From the NCBI GenBank assembly GCA_947476045.1, contig CANJNZ010000010.1:1-64000 (forward strand): 64,000 nt of DNA. The letters run 5' to 3'. Below, piece after piece: positions 53,443 through 62,562 of this stretch (the first letter of the stretch is position 1; each line of letters starts with the position of its first letter). The position numbers and the translations under genes are program-made. This DNA comes from Chthoniobacteraceae bacterium. Its GTDB lineage: Bacteria > Verrucomicrobiota > Verrucomicrobiia > Chthoniobacterales > Chthoniobacteraceae. The notes below the pieces were generated by a model, which was not told where the DNA came from, did no database searches, and saw only the letters and a program-made list of their open reading frames with translations.

Positions 53443-54003
53443 ATGCCCGTGTTCCGCCGAAAATCCGCTTTTGCTTTTGTCGAGTTGCTCGTCGTGATGC
53501 TCATCCTCGTGGTGCTCTATAGCGTCGCCGTAGGGCCCACGGCTTCCTATCTGCGCGCGCAGAAGCTGACGCGCTGTGCGGAGAACATGCGTAAACTGCA
53601 TCTCACACTCACTCTATTCGCAAACGAGCATGATGGCGCATTTCCCACAGTGGAAGGCGCTCAGAGTTCCTCGCAGCCGCTTGCCTTGCTGGTGCCGAAA
53701 TACACTAGCACCCCTGCCTTGCTCGCGTGCCCGGCTGTGGACGAGGGCTTTGGTTTTGCGTATGTTTCCGGTCTGAAAAACGACAGGAACAGCCGACAGA
53801 TGCTGATTTCCGATGCGCAGGTAAATAATGCGCCAAAGCCGAGGGGTGCAGCGTTGTTTTCAACGGATGGAAAAGGACGGGGAAGCAATCACGGCGACGG
53901 TGGCGGAAATGTGCTTTTTGCCGACGGTCACGTGGCGACTTCTGGAACGCATACTCTAGACGAAATCATCCTGCCGCCCGGTGTCGTGCTTTTAAACCCA
54001 TAG
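53443..54003 (+). CDS. Type IV pilin/pseudopilin-like protein
   Basis: The 186-residue protein has a prepilin-type N-terminus MPVFRRKSAFAFVELLVVML: a short basic leader, a likely cut after Ala9 and Glu at +5 of the hydrophobic helix. The residue before the cut is Ala instead of the usual Gly. The C-terminal part, with NHGDGGGNVLFADGHVATSG, is the H-x-DG pattern common in verrucomicrobial and planctomycete DUF1559-type pseudopilins. The next gene starts 3 nt downstream. Confidence 0.85.
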   Translation: MPVFRRKSAFAFVELLVVMLILVVLYSVAVGPTASYLRAQKLTRCAENMRKLHLTLTLFANEHDGAFPTVEGAQSSSQPLALLVPKYTSTPALLACPAVDEGFGFAYVSGLKNDRNSRQMLISDAQVNNAPKPRGAALFSTDGKGRGSNHGDGGGNVLFADGHVATSGTHTLDEIILPPGVVLLNP

Positions 54004-54006
54004 CCA

Positions 54007-56163
54007 ATGTCATTAATCCTGGAGCCAAAAACAGTTTCGCCCGCATCCGGAAACAGGATGCGCAGAATCATTAAATACTTCATCATCGCGCTGGTGCCTT
54101 CGCTGTTGATAGCAGCGGGCTGGTATTATTTTTTTGGAAGCAAGCCGCGCGTTGTGATGTCTGTAGCCCTGAAGAGTGATGCTGGCAGAACCGCCTGCTG
54201 GTCGCTCGGACATGGCGAGGTGCTGTTGTTAACCGGGGATGATGCGAAGCTCTATGACCTCGCTGCGCGCGCCGAGAAGTGGAGTGTGAAACTTACTCCG
54301 AAACCAGTGCTGAACATGGAGTGGCGTGATGCGCTCAACGCCCGCTTTGCGAAGCTTCAGCAATGGGCGGACGCACTGGCCGCAAAACGAAACACGCTCA
54401 CCACACCGCAGGCTACGCTGCAATTTAACAAGGAAGTCGCAAAGTATCAGGCGGAGCTTCAAGACACGCGTGCATCCGCAGCAAACGCACTTTTACCAAG
54501 GCAGGCTCCCGCGCCAGCGGTGGCGGCGGCGGCTAAAACTTCCAGTGCGCCAGAACAAGTATTCGGGGGGGACCGTTCAAAAATCGACAAGTTCAATACG
54601 CCGGCGAGGGCCGATTTGAAGTTATTGGAGGAGCGTCTCAAAAAACGCGCACCAAAGATCGCGGCAATCGCCGGCGGACTCGAAGCCAAACGGGCGGCGG
54701 CGAAAACAGATCTCCAGAAAATGGCGCTAAAGGATGAGGAGAGAAAGATGGCGGCACTGAATGCCGAACAGAAGGCGGACGAAGAGACGCTCGCCAAACT
54801 CGGGACTACCCCTCCCGAGCCCGAGCCCCAGATGCAAGCGGCACCTGTAGTTTCTGCGCACCAGGGTTTTTCTGCAACAACCATGGAGCGGAAGGTTGCG
54901 CTTCTCGGATCCGTTGTCTGGATCGTGGACGGCACTCACGCAGTTGCACTGGATCATGGCAGCGGGCAGGTGAAACAGGATGTGCCGCTCGCAGGAGTCG
55001 CTCAGAAGGTGCTTCGAGGAGATGCATGGCTCCATGTGGTGGCGCAAGCGGGCTCGGAGACTTGTCAAATTACGAGACTGGCTGCGGATGGCGCACCGCA
55101 GTCTCTTTACATGAGCACGCGGGGGAGCGAGGGGGCATATCACGCGAATGCAACCGGTGGCACGGAAGCCGTTGTTGAGGCGTTGCGCGTTGAGTTTGGG
55201 GGCAACGGTGTGCGAGCGGACATCCGGTTGATCGAGCGCAAGCTGAAGGCGCGCGAACTTGTAAATCCAGATTCGGAGAAAAAGCTGACGCAGACCATCG
55301 CCGGTTCCGCAGGGAACTCGCAGGAAGAGGTGATGGCGATTTCCAAGCTGATGGCAAACGACGCTCAACGGCTCATGGGTGAGTCGAAGGAACTGGTGGA
55401 TGACAGCACTTATGAAGTGACGCTGCGTAATCCATTCGAAGCTTCGGTTTCCGTATGGACGGGTCGTCTTCGCGGGCGCGTGCAGCTTATTTCCACACCG
55501 CATCTTCTTTTTGTTACGGCTGGAACGCAGTTGTTCGCTTTTACGCCTGACAACAAAAAAATCTGGGAAGCAACTCTCGGCGCACCCATTCCGATTCGCG
55601 AAGGCAATTCGTATTCACAGGCGGATGATGGTCCATGGGTCGAAGCCGGTGCTCGGTTATTGCTAGCCGATGGCGCATTCCTCACTTCGTTCGACATTGC
55701 TAGCGGTCAGGTGCAATGGCGTCTGCCGAGTGTCGGCATTCGCAAACTTCAGATGGATGCGCAAGGGGGTATTTATATCGCGAGCGACAATCTTCCCACG
55801 GAATCGCTTTACTATGCGCATGATGCTGACTCGTCGCTGACAAATCCATCGGTGATGAAAGTCTCCGCCCAAGATGGGAAAATTCTCTGGCAGGCTGACA
55901 AATTCGAGAATGTGTGGGCATCAGGCCAGGAAGTTTATGCCTACCGCGAACTGCACAACGCCGCCGACTTTCAGAACACGGTTTTCGATCGGAGCAAAGT
56001 TCCTGAGGGTCGCACGAAAATCTACAAGCTGTCGCCTTCGACCGGCAAGGTGAGATGGGAGTGGTTCCAAAACCGTCTCCCTCGCACGGTGATTCCTGAG
56101 CAAAAAAACGTGGCCCTGCTTTTTGGTGACGAACTGCAGATCATCCACTCCCTCTCGTTTTGA
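54007..56163 (+). CDS. Membrane-anchored PQQ-type beta-propeller protein
   Basis: The 718-residue protein has an N-terminal anchor (about 20-43, IIKYFIIALVPSLLIAAGWY), a coiled-coil-rich Ala/Lys/Glu region (100-260) and propeller-like repeats before and after it: ACWSLGHGEVLLLTGDDAKL, LFVTAGTQLFAFTPDNKKIW, LTSFDIASGQVQWRLPS and KVSAQDGKILWQADKF. These resemble PQQ-like (BamB-type) blades without proof of cofactor binding. It follows the pseudopilin gene after 3 nt and is probably coexpressed with it. Function unknown. Confidence 0.72.
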   Translation: MSLILEPKTVSPASGNRMRRIIKYFIIALVPSLLIAAGWYYFFGSKPRVVMSVALKSDAGRTACWSLGHGEVLLLTGDDAKLYDLAARAEKWSVKLTPKPVLNMEWRDALNARFAKLQQWADALAAKRNTLTTPQATLQFNKEVAKYQAELQDTRASAANALLPRQAPAPAVAAAAKTSSAPEQVFGGDRSKIDKFNTPARADLKLLEERLKKRAPKIAAIAGGLEAKRAAAKTDLQKMALKDEERKMAALNAEQKADEETLAKLGTTPPEPEPQMQAAPVVSAHQGFSATTMERKVALLGSVVWIVDGTHAVALDHGSGQVKQDVPLAGVAQKVLRGDAWLHVVAQAGSETCQITRLAADGAPQSLYMSTRGSEGAYHANATGGTEAVVEALRVEFGGNGVRADIRLIERKLKARELVNPDSEKKLTQTIAGSAGNSQEEVMAISKLMANDAQRLMGESKELVDDSTYEVTLRNPFEASVSVWTGRLRGRVQLISTPHLLFVTAGTQLFAFTPDNKKIWEATLGAPIPIREGNSYSQADDGPWVEAGARLLLADGAFLTSFDIASGQVQWRLPSVGIRKLQMDAQGGIYIASDNLPTESLYYAHDADSSLTNPSVMKVSAQDGKILWQADKFENVWASGQEVYAYRELHNAADFQNTVFDRSKVPEGRTKIYKLSPSTGKVRWEWFQNRLPRTVIPEQKNVALLFGDELQIIHSLSF

Positions 56164-56200
56164 TTAGCGATTGGAAGCAGTAAATGAATATGGCGTTTCC

Positions 56201-57055
56201 TTATCGCGAGACGTCACACTTGGTGAGTTTCACCATTTCATCCCATCCAATGCAGTCGCCGAGGATGTCCACGAGCAGACCTTTGCCGATACGGACTTCG
56301 CCGCCCTCCTTGCCGATGAGGACGAGGTAGGTGGCGTTTGCGATTTTATCTTCGCGGTAGCGCCAGTGGGTGAGGTTGAAATTACACTGCACCCAGCCGC
56401 TGGTGCCCACTGCGGAGAGATAAACAGAGAGCGTCTTCGCATCATTGGGATCAATCCGATAGCCCGCCAGCGTGCCGTGCGCGGCGATGCGGACGCCTTT
56501 GTAGGTTTTGTCGGCACGGATGCGGTCGGCGGCGTAGGCTTGCAGCAATGTCTCTGCAGCGACGATGCTCCCTGCCTCGGCGCGGGTGATTGGGACGTTT
56601 GCGTTTTGAAGGCGCTCGATAGCGCGTTTGACGGAGACAGCCTCGTCCAGCTTGCCCTCCATGGTGAGCTGCTTTTTGAATTCGACGAGTTTTGGAAGAG
56701 AGTCCGCGACGACGCCCGAAACAAGATCCTGCATCTTTGTGGAGATGGTCTGCTGGAGAGTGCGCAGGCCCTTTGGTTCGCTGACAAAGTTTTTTTCGGA
56801 AAGCGACATCTCGGCCTGCATGCGACTGCGCTCTGAACGGACAGCAAGTGCAGCATCAAGGTCGGCGGCTTTTTGAAACTGAAGTTGAAGATCGCCGAGA
56901 GCGGTTTCGTATTTTCCGAGCAGATCGCGGCGGACGGTGGCGATGCGGTCTTCCACTTTTTGTGCCTCGGCTTCGCCAACATTCGCAGCCGAGGGAGGTG
57001 CAATGTTTTGTGCGCAGGCTGTCGCCACTGCGAAAATGAGTAGGATGCGTTTCAT
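56201..57055 (-). CDS. Secreted protein with tRNA_anti-like OB domain
   Basis: The 284-residue product starts MKRILLIFAVATACAQNIAP, a signal peptide; the ATG at 57055 fits this better than one at 57094. A helical, coiled-coil region (40-160) is followed by AETLLQAYAADRIRADKTYK and GVRIAAHGTLAGYRID, a match to the OB-fold tRNA_anti-like family of exported proteins. Three genes on this strand (to 58008) form a probable operon of envelope proteins. Role unknown. Confidence 0.7.
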   Translation of the reverse strand: MKRILLIFAVATACAQNIAPPSAANVGEAEAQKVEDRIATVRRDLLGKYETALGDLQLQFQKAADLDAALAVRSERSRMQAEMSLSEKNFVSEPKGLRTLQQTISTKMQDLVSGVVADSLPKLVEFKKQLTMEGKLDEAVSVKRAIERLQNANVPITRAEAGSIVAAETLLQAYAADRIRADKTYKGVRIAAHGTLAGYRIDPNDAKTLSVYLSAVGTSGWVQCNFNLTHWRYREDKIANATYLVLIGKEGGEVRIGKGLLVDILGDCIGWDEMVKLTKCDVSR

Positions 57056-57106
57056 CGGCGCGCGAAATAGAGACGGCAGGGTGAAGGAAGGCAAGGCTGG
57101 GGCACT

Positions 57107-57475
57107 CTACTTCTTCTTGTCGGCGATACGGGCAAAGCCGTCTTTGAATCCGCTTATAAAACCTCTCTGCCACTTTTCACCGTGTCCGGGATCGGCCCCG
57201 GCTGCATCAAGTGCAAGCACGCCCAGTTCATCTTCCGTGGGTAGTTTAGGGCGCGCCTTGGGGTGCGCCGGATCGTGAGCCTTGGCGGCGGCTTCCCCTG
57301 CGACTTCGCCTGCATCATATCCGGTTTCAAACGGTTTTGTCTCCACTGCCGGAGGCACATTGCGGGGCGTCTCGATGTCTGAGACGGTCTCGGTTTTTTT
57401 TATTGCCGGCGGTGGTTTTGGTTTATCGCACGCGATGAGCAGTGCGGGCAGGATGAGGATGGCGATGTGCTTCAT
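57107..57475 (-). CDS. Small lipoprotein, unknown
   Basis: The 122-residue product starts MKHIAILILPALLIACDKPK. LIAC at 13-16 is a lipobox, so Cys16 would be lipid-modified. The rest is Pro/Lys/Glu-rich with a C-terminal KWQRGFISGFKDGFARIADK. It overlaps the upstream GYF protein gene by an ATGA. Confidence 0.65.
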   Translation of the reverse strand: MKHIAILILPALLIACDKPKPPPAIKKTETVSDIETPRNVPPAVETKPFETGYDAGEVAGEAAAKAHDPAHPKARPKLPTEDELGVLALDAAGADPGHGEKWQRGFISGFKDGFARIADKKK

Positions 57476-58008
57476 GGTTTTTCCTCCCGTTGTGCCGGCA
57501 TCCAGAGCCCGCGATCCTCGTCATAGCGTAGGCGGACGCGCCATGAAGTATGTGCGCGGGATTTCAAAAGTGTGCCGCCGAGCACGACAACAGCGCCTTC
57601 GTGATCGTGGAGAGTGATCTGTGCACTGTTCATATCATCGAACGTGACGCTCTCGCCACTTGCGAGCTGCGCGCGCACCAGACCGCGCGCACGCCACCAT
57701 GCGGATTCTTCGTTGAATTCACCGCTCGTAAGTTCCTTCCAGCCTTCAGCGGTCACGCCGCCGAAAAGCCACACGAAAAGCGCGATCGAGGCGGCAATCC
57801 CGAACACGACTCCCCAAATGATGACGCGATTACGGCGCTGCCTTCGCTCCACGATGTCAGTGACCGGCTGCCACTGCTCCATTCCCTCGCGCCAATAGAG
57901 TGTGTCGTCGTCAATGTAGCCGCACTTGTGCAGGTGGTTGACCTGCTGCGACGTGTAAGGCCCGCGTTGTTCGCCTTGGTGGTGGATGTGAAAAACTTCA
58001 GCCTGCAT
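57472..58008 (-). CDS. GYF-domain membrane protein
   Basis: From the ATG at 58008 it is 178 residues. The N-terminal QRGPYTSQQVNHLHKCGYID to LYWREGMEQWQPV is the GYF_2 pattern of short tryptophan-containing adaptor domains. A single membrane span (about 61-83, VIIWGVVFGIAASIALFVWLF) follows, and the C-terminal part is probably extracytoplasmic. Its stop overlaps the lipoprotein start. Confidence 0.78.
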   Translation of the reverse strand: MQAEVFHIHHQGEQRGPYTSQQVNHLHKCGYIDDDTLYWREGMEQWQPVTDIVERRQRRNRVIIWGVVFGIAASIALFVWLFGGVTAEGWKELTSGEFNEESAWWRARGLVRAQLASGESVTFDDMNSAQITLHDHEGAVVVLGGTLLKSRAHTSWRVRLRYDEDRGLWMPAQREEKP

Positions 58009-58098
58009 GGAGATGTCTCCGCCCACAAATGAGCGTGCGCATGTGTGATAAGCAGAAGATGCGGGTGTCTGATAATCAAAAATTGCCAGTCGCGTCGA

Positions 58099-61000
58099 TT
58101 ACACTTCCGCAGCCTGCATTTTTGAATCAGCGATCCGTGTTCCAGTTTCGCCGGCAGGTTTTTTCGCGCTACGGTCGCGGGCGATGAGCATGTAGATGGC
58201 AGGGAGCACAAAAAGGGTAAAGAGTGTGCCGATAATCATGCCGGAAACGAGCATGATGCCGATGCTGTTGCGAGAGCCTGCGCCGGGGCCGTTGGCGAGG
58301 ACGAGCGGGAAGTGACCCGCGACGGTTGCACAGGAGGTCATGAGGATGGGACGAAGGCGCGTGCCTGCGGCTTCGATGACGGCTTGCAGTTTTGCCATGC
58401 CGGATTCCTGCAACGAATTGGCGAACTCGACGATGAGGATCCCGTTTTTCGCCACCAGCCCGACGAGGGTGATGAGCCCGACCTGACTGTAGATGTTTAG
58501 CGTCGTGAAACCGAGGAAGCTGAAGAGCAACGAGCCCGTCAAAGCGAGTGGCACGGAGCCGAGCAGAATGATGAAAGGATCACGGAAGCTCTCAAATTGC
58601 GCAGCAAGGACGAGGAAAATGAGCACGAGAGAGAGCAGTAGCGTTGTGCTGAGTTTATTGCCTTCGGTGCGGAGTTGTCGCGCCTCACCGGCGTAATCGA
58701 TCGAGTAGCCCTTCGGCAGAATCTTTGCAGCCTCGGTTTCGAGCACTTTGAGAGCTTGGTCGAGCGTGACTCCGGGAGGAATCGCGCCTTGGATTTTGGC
58801 GGAGTTTAGTTGCTGAAAGCGGTTCAATGTTCGCGGTTCACTGCTGTCTTTGAGTGTCGCAAAGGTTGAGAGTTGCACGAGTTTTCCGCCGGGTCCTGTC
58901 ACGTAGAAGTCCTTGAGTTGTTCGGGGTTCAATCGCTCGGTGCGCTTTACCTGCGGGATGACTTTGTAGCTGCGGCCCTGGATGCTGAAGCGGTTCACGA
59001 AATTGCCGCCGAGCATGGTGCCGAGGTCTGCGCCAACCTGCTGGAGATTGACGCCGAGCGACGCGACTTTATCGCGATCAAATACGATTTCGGCCTGCGG
59101 CATGTCGTATTTCAAATCGCTGTCTGCGAACATGAAGATGCCGCTTTGAAAAGCTTTTCCGACAAGTTGATTGGCAAGCGCGAGAAGTTCACGAGGCTCT
59201 GCGGTTGAAGCGATCACAAACTCCACGGGAAATTGTCCGCCGCCCGGTAGCGGTGCGGGCGTGGTCGCGATGACGCGCACGCCGGGAACTGAGCCAAGTT
59301 TTCCGAATGCCTCCGGGAGCATTTGTTCCGCCGTTCGCTTTCGCTGGCTCCACGGTTTCAGGCCCATTCCCGAAAAACCGCCGAATGGCTGCGTGAGTTG
59401 GAATGTGTGGCGAGTTTCCGGGAATGACATGAACACCTCGTTGACCTTTTCTGTGTAGAGGGTCGTTTGCTCGATGGTTGAGTTTGGCGAAGCCTGCACG
59501 ATTCCGAGGATCACGCCTTGATCCTCCTTGGGTGCGAGTTCGCTCGGAGTAAAAATGAAAAATGGAACACCGAGAAGAATCACAATCACGGCAAGGGTGA
59601 GGGTGACGGGGCGCCACTTGAGCGAGTTGTTGAGCGAACGCACGTAGCGATTGCGGAGCGCATCGAAACGGTGGTTTACCCATCTCGCGAAACCCTTATG
59701 CGAATCGCCTTCGCGCAGGAGCTTTGAGGACATCATGGGTGAAAGCGTGAGCGCCACGATGCCGGAGACGATCACCGCCCCTGCGAGCGTAAATGCGAAT
59801 TCACGGAAGAGTGTCCCGGTCAGGCCGCCCTGCACGCCGATGGGCGCATAGACGGCGGCGAGCGTGATCGTCATCGCGATGATCGGGCTGACCAATTCGC
59901 GTGCGCCCTTCATAGCGGCATTAAAAGCTGAGAGACCTTCGTGCAAATGCCGTTCCACATTTTCCACGACGACAATCGCATCATCCACAACGAGTCCGAC
60001 AGAAAGCACGATGGCGAGCAGCGTGAGGAGATTCAGCGTGAAACCGAAAGCGAGCATGATGAATGCAGCACCGATGAGTGAAATCGGGATCGCGACGATC
60101 GGGATGAGCACGGAACGCCACGAGCCGAGAAAAAGGAAAATCACCACGACGACAATTCCGAGTGTTTCGGTGAGAGTTTTCAGCACTTCCTGCAATGCAT
60201 CCTGGATGTATTTCGTGGCATCGTAGGGCACACCGACGAGCATTCCAGCAGGCACCTGCCGCTCGATTTCTGGAATCTCAGCGCGCACGGCTTTGATGAC
60301 GTCGAGCGCATTGGCGGTGGGTAGGACCCAAATTCCCATGAACGTCGCTTTCTTTCCGGAAAAGCGCACGTCGGTGTCGTAGTCTTCCGCGCCGAGATCG
60401 ACTTCAGCGACATCCTTGAGGCGGATGATTGTTCCGCCCTGTTCCCGGATCGCCAATTCCCGGAACTCGTCGGCGTTCCGTAAATCGGTATTGGCGATGA
60501 GATTGATCGAAGTCATCGCACCTTTCGTCATGCCGACGGCGGAGAGGTAATTGTTCGCCGCCAGCGCCTGCCGCACCTGACTCGCTGAGATATTGAGCGC
60601 GGCCATGCGGTCGGGCTTGAGCCATATGCGCATGGCAAAGGTGCGGGCGCCGAGAATGTCTGCCTTTTGCACACCGCTCACCGCCGTCAATTTGGGCTGC
60701 ACGACCCGTGTGAGATAATCGGTGACCTGGTTGGGTGTGAGGTCTTTCGACGAAAACGAAATATACATCTGTGCGAACTGGGTGTCGCTTAGAGTGAGTT
60801 CGATGATCGGCGCTTCGGCCTCGGCGGGCAGGTCATTGCGCACTTGCGCCACCTTTGCCTGAACCTGTGTAAGCGCGGCGGTTGTGTCGTAGTTGAGCTT
60901 GAGGTGAACCGTGATGATGCTCAGTCCCTGCGCGCTTTGTGATTCGATGTAATCAATCCCGTCTGCGCTCGCGATGGCGCGCTCCAGCGGTGTCGTGACA

Positions 61001-61185
61001 AAGCCACGGACAAGGTCTGCGCTCGCGCCGATGTAGCGCGTCTTGACGTTTACAACTGCGATGTCGCTGCGCGGATACTGGCGGACATTGAGCGAGCGGA
61101 TGGACTGCAATCCTGCGAGCAGGATGATGAGACTTACCACGCTGGCGAAGACCGGTCGCCGTATGAAAAAATCGGTGAATTTCAT
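58099..61185 (-). CDS. RND efflux permease (AcrB/MexF family)
   Basis: The 1028-residue inner-membrane pump has twelve spans in the RND layout. The proton-relay residues are in GLVVDDAIVVVENVERHLHE (Asp-Asp pair near residue 400) and in VGLVAKNGILIVEFANSLQE (Lys near 935). The large periplasmic loops after spans 1 and 7 carry the porter domains. The adaptor gene lies 15 nt upstream. The HAE1 type exports drugs or small hydrophobic compounds. No outer-membrane channel gene is adjacent. Confidence 0.95.
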   Translation of the reverse strand: MKFTDFFIRRPVFASVVSLIILLAGLQSIRSLNVRQYPRSDIAVVNVKTRYIGASADLVRGFVTTPLERAIASADGIDYIESQSAQGLSIITVHLKLNYDTTAALTQVQAKVAQVRNDLPAEAEAPIIELTLSDTQFAQMYISFSSKDLTPNQVTDYLTRVVQPKLTAVSGVQKADILGARTFAMRIWLKPDRMAALNISASQVRQALAANNYLSAVGMTKGAMTSINLIANTDLRNADEFRELAIREQGGTIIRLKDVAEVDLGAEDYDTDVRFSGKKATFMGIWVLPTANALDVIKAVRAEIPEIERQVPAGMLVGVPYDATKYIQDALQEVLKTLTETLGIVVVVIFLFLGSWRSVLIPIVAIPISLIGAAFIMLAFGFTLNLLTLLAIVLSVGLVVDDAIVVVENVERHLHEGLSAFNAAMKGARELVSPIIAMTITLAAVYAPIGVQGGLTGTLFREFAFTLAGAVIVSGIVALTLSPMMSSKLLREGDSHKGFARWVNHRFDALRNRYVRSLNNSLKWRPVTLTLAVIVILLGVPFFIFTPSELAPKEDQGVILGIVQASPNSTIEQTTLYTEKVNEVFMSFPETRHTFQLTQPFGGFSGMGLKPWSQRKRTAEQMLPEAFGKLGSVPGVRVIATTPAPLPGGGQFPVEFVIASTAEPRELLALANQLVGKAFQSGIFMFADSDLKYDMPQAEIVFDRDKVASLGVNLQQVGADLGTMLGGNFVNRFSIQGRSYKVIPQVKRTERLNPEQLKDFYVTGPGGKLVQLSTFATLKDSSEPRTLNRFQQLNSAKIQGAIPPGVTLDQALKVLETEAAKILPKGYSIDYAGEARQLRTEGNKLSTTLLLSLVLIFLVLAAQFESFRDPFIILLGSVPLALTGSLLFSFLGFTTLNIYSQVGLITLVGLVAKNGILIVEFANSLQESGMAKLQAVIEAAGTRLRPILMTSCATVAGHFPLVLANGPGAGSRNSIGIMLVSGMIIGTLFTLFVLPAIYMLIARDRSAKKPAGETGTRIADSKMQAAEV

Positions 61186-61200
61186 GAACCTGCCGGCTGC

Positions 61201-62328
61201 TTAGGAATTTGGGGGATTTGGATGCGCCTCGTTGCCCGGTTGGAGACTGTTGTCCACTTTTACCGGTGCGCCGGTGCGCAACTTAAAGACGCCCGACGAT
61301 ACGACTTCATCGCCGTCCTTGAGTCCCGATACGATGGAAACCTGGTCGCCGCGCTTTGCTCCGATTTGAACCGTTTGCTGCTCGGCGAACTTCATCGCAC
61401 TTCCATCGGGCCCGTTTTTTTCGCGGACGACATAGACCGAGTCGCCGTAGGGTGCGTATGAAATCGATGAGGATGGAATGGCGAGAACGCCGGTGCTCTC
61501 GGGAAGCAGGACTTCGACATCAGCGAACATGCCGGGGCGCAGTTTATGTTCGGTGTTTTTGACAGTGCCCTGAATTAGAATGTTGCGCGTATTGGGATCC
61601 ACGAGGGAATCAACCGCGGTGATTTCGCCTTCAAATTTTCCTTCAGCCAGACCGTTTACTGCGATTACTAGTTTCTTGCCGGTGGCGAGTGCGCTGAAGT
61701 TTTGTTGGGGCACGGAAAACTCGATAAAAATCGGATCCAGCGATTGCAGGGGCACGATGGCGGCACCTGGATTGACGAATTGTCCGAGGCTGATTTGACG
61801 GATGCCGACTAGGCCATCGAACGGTGCCGTCAGCCGCTTTCTCGCAACGAGCGCCTTCATTTCCTCCACGGAAGCCTGCATCTGCATCAACTGGCTTTGT
61901 GCGGTGTCCAGGTCGGATTCCGAAATTGCTTTCTTCGTGATGAGGTCGCGCTTTCGCTCGAAATCCGTCTTCGCAAAATTCAGCCGCACCTCCGCCGAGC
62001 GCAACTGTGCCTCCTCCTGTTGGGTATCGAGTTTCACCAAAAGGTCGCCCTTTTTTACCTCAGTGCCAGACTCGAACGCGATCTGCGAAACAATCCCCGC
62101 CAGGTCGGTGCTGACCGTTACTCCATGAACCGCCTTGAGTGATCCCACGGCACTCAGCACGGGTTGCCATGCCTGGGCTTTGACCACGACGGTGGTCACA
62201 ACCGTCGGAGGTGGCGCAAACTTCCCGCCGGCTGCCATTGCCTTCCGGACTTGAGCATATTTCCAATACCCAATTATCGCGATAACCATGAACGCGAGGG
62301 TCAACATTTGGAGCATTCGTTTCCGCAT
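61201..62328 (-). CDS. RND efflux periplasmic adaptor (AcrA/MexE type)
   Basis: The 375-residue protein has an N-terminal anchor (about 6-21), lipoyl-like halves (DLAGIVSQIAFESGTEVKKG near 80 and KRLTAPFDGLVGIRQISLGQF near 165) with a coiled coil between, and a beta-barrel and membrane-proximal domain (ITAVDSLVDPNTRNILIQGT near 235). It is the first gene of the pump operon. Confidence 0.93.
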   Translation of the reverse strand: MRKRMLQMLTLAFMVIAIIGYWKYAQVRKAMAAGGKFAPPPTVVTTVVVKAQAWQPVLSAVGSLKAVHGVTVSTDLAGIVSQIAFESGTEVKKGDLLVKLDTQQEEAQLRSAEVRLNFAKTDFERKRDLITKKAISESDLDTAQSQLMQMQASVEEMKALVARKRLTAPFDGLVGIRQISLGQFVNPGAAIVPLQSLDPIFIEFSVPQQNFSALATGKKLVIAVNGLAEGKFEGEITAVDSLVDPNTRNILIQGTVKNTEHKLRPGMFADVEVLLPESTGVLAIPSSSISYAPYGDSVYVVREKNGPDGSAMKFAEQQTVQIGAKRGDQVSIVSGLKDGDEVVSSGVFKLRTGAPVKVDNSLQPGNEAHPNPPNS

Positions 62329-62417
62329 AAGAAGGTGTAGGATTCAGTGTGTAGTTGCAGCGATTACTTTGGTATGGTTGGTGTTCCAGCCAATCGCCCA
62401 AACTACCACAGGGGAAC

Positions 62418-62501
62418 TACCGACGGAGGGGCTCGAACCCACACACCCGTGAGGATACCAGATTTTGAGTCTAGCGCGTCTGCCAATTCCGCCACGTCGG
62501 C
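62418..62501 (-). tRNA. tRNA-Leu (anticodon CAA)
   Basis: On the minus strand the acceptor stem pairs gccgacg with cgtcggt (one G-T pair), the anticodon stem pairs ctaga with tctgg, and the loop ctcaaaa gives CAA, reading TTG codons. A long variable arm (tatcctcacgggtgt) is typical of tRNA-Leu. The T-loop is ttcgagc. CCA is not encoded; 84 nt. Confidence 0.95.
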
Positions 62502-62509
62502 TTTGTGAA

Positions 62510-62545
62510 GGGCGCAAAGTAAGGAGGCCGCGCGGTTCTTGGCAA
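62510..62545 (-). promoter_or_regulatory. Putative tRNA-Leu promoter with GCGCCC discriminator
   Basis: On the minus strand TTGCCA (62545-62540) is followed, after 17-18 nt, by TTACTTT (62522-62516) and GCGCCC (62515-62510). The tRNA begins 9 nt later. This matches the order seen at tRNA-Gln, rpmE and typA. Confidence 0.5.
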
Positions 62546-62562
62546 GCGCGGAAGACGAGGAG

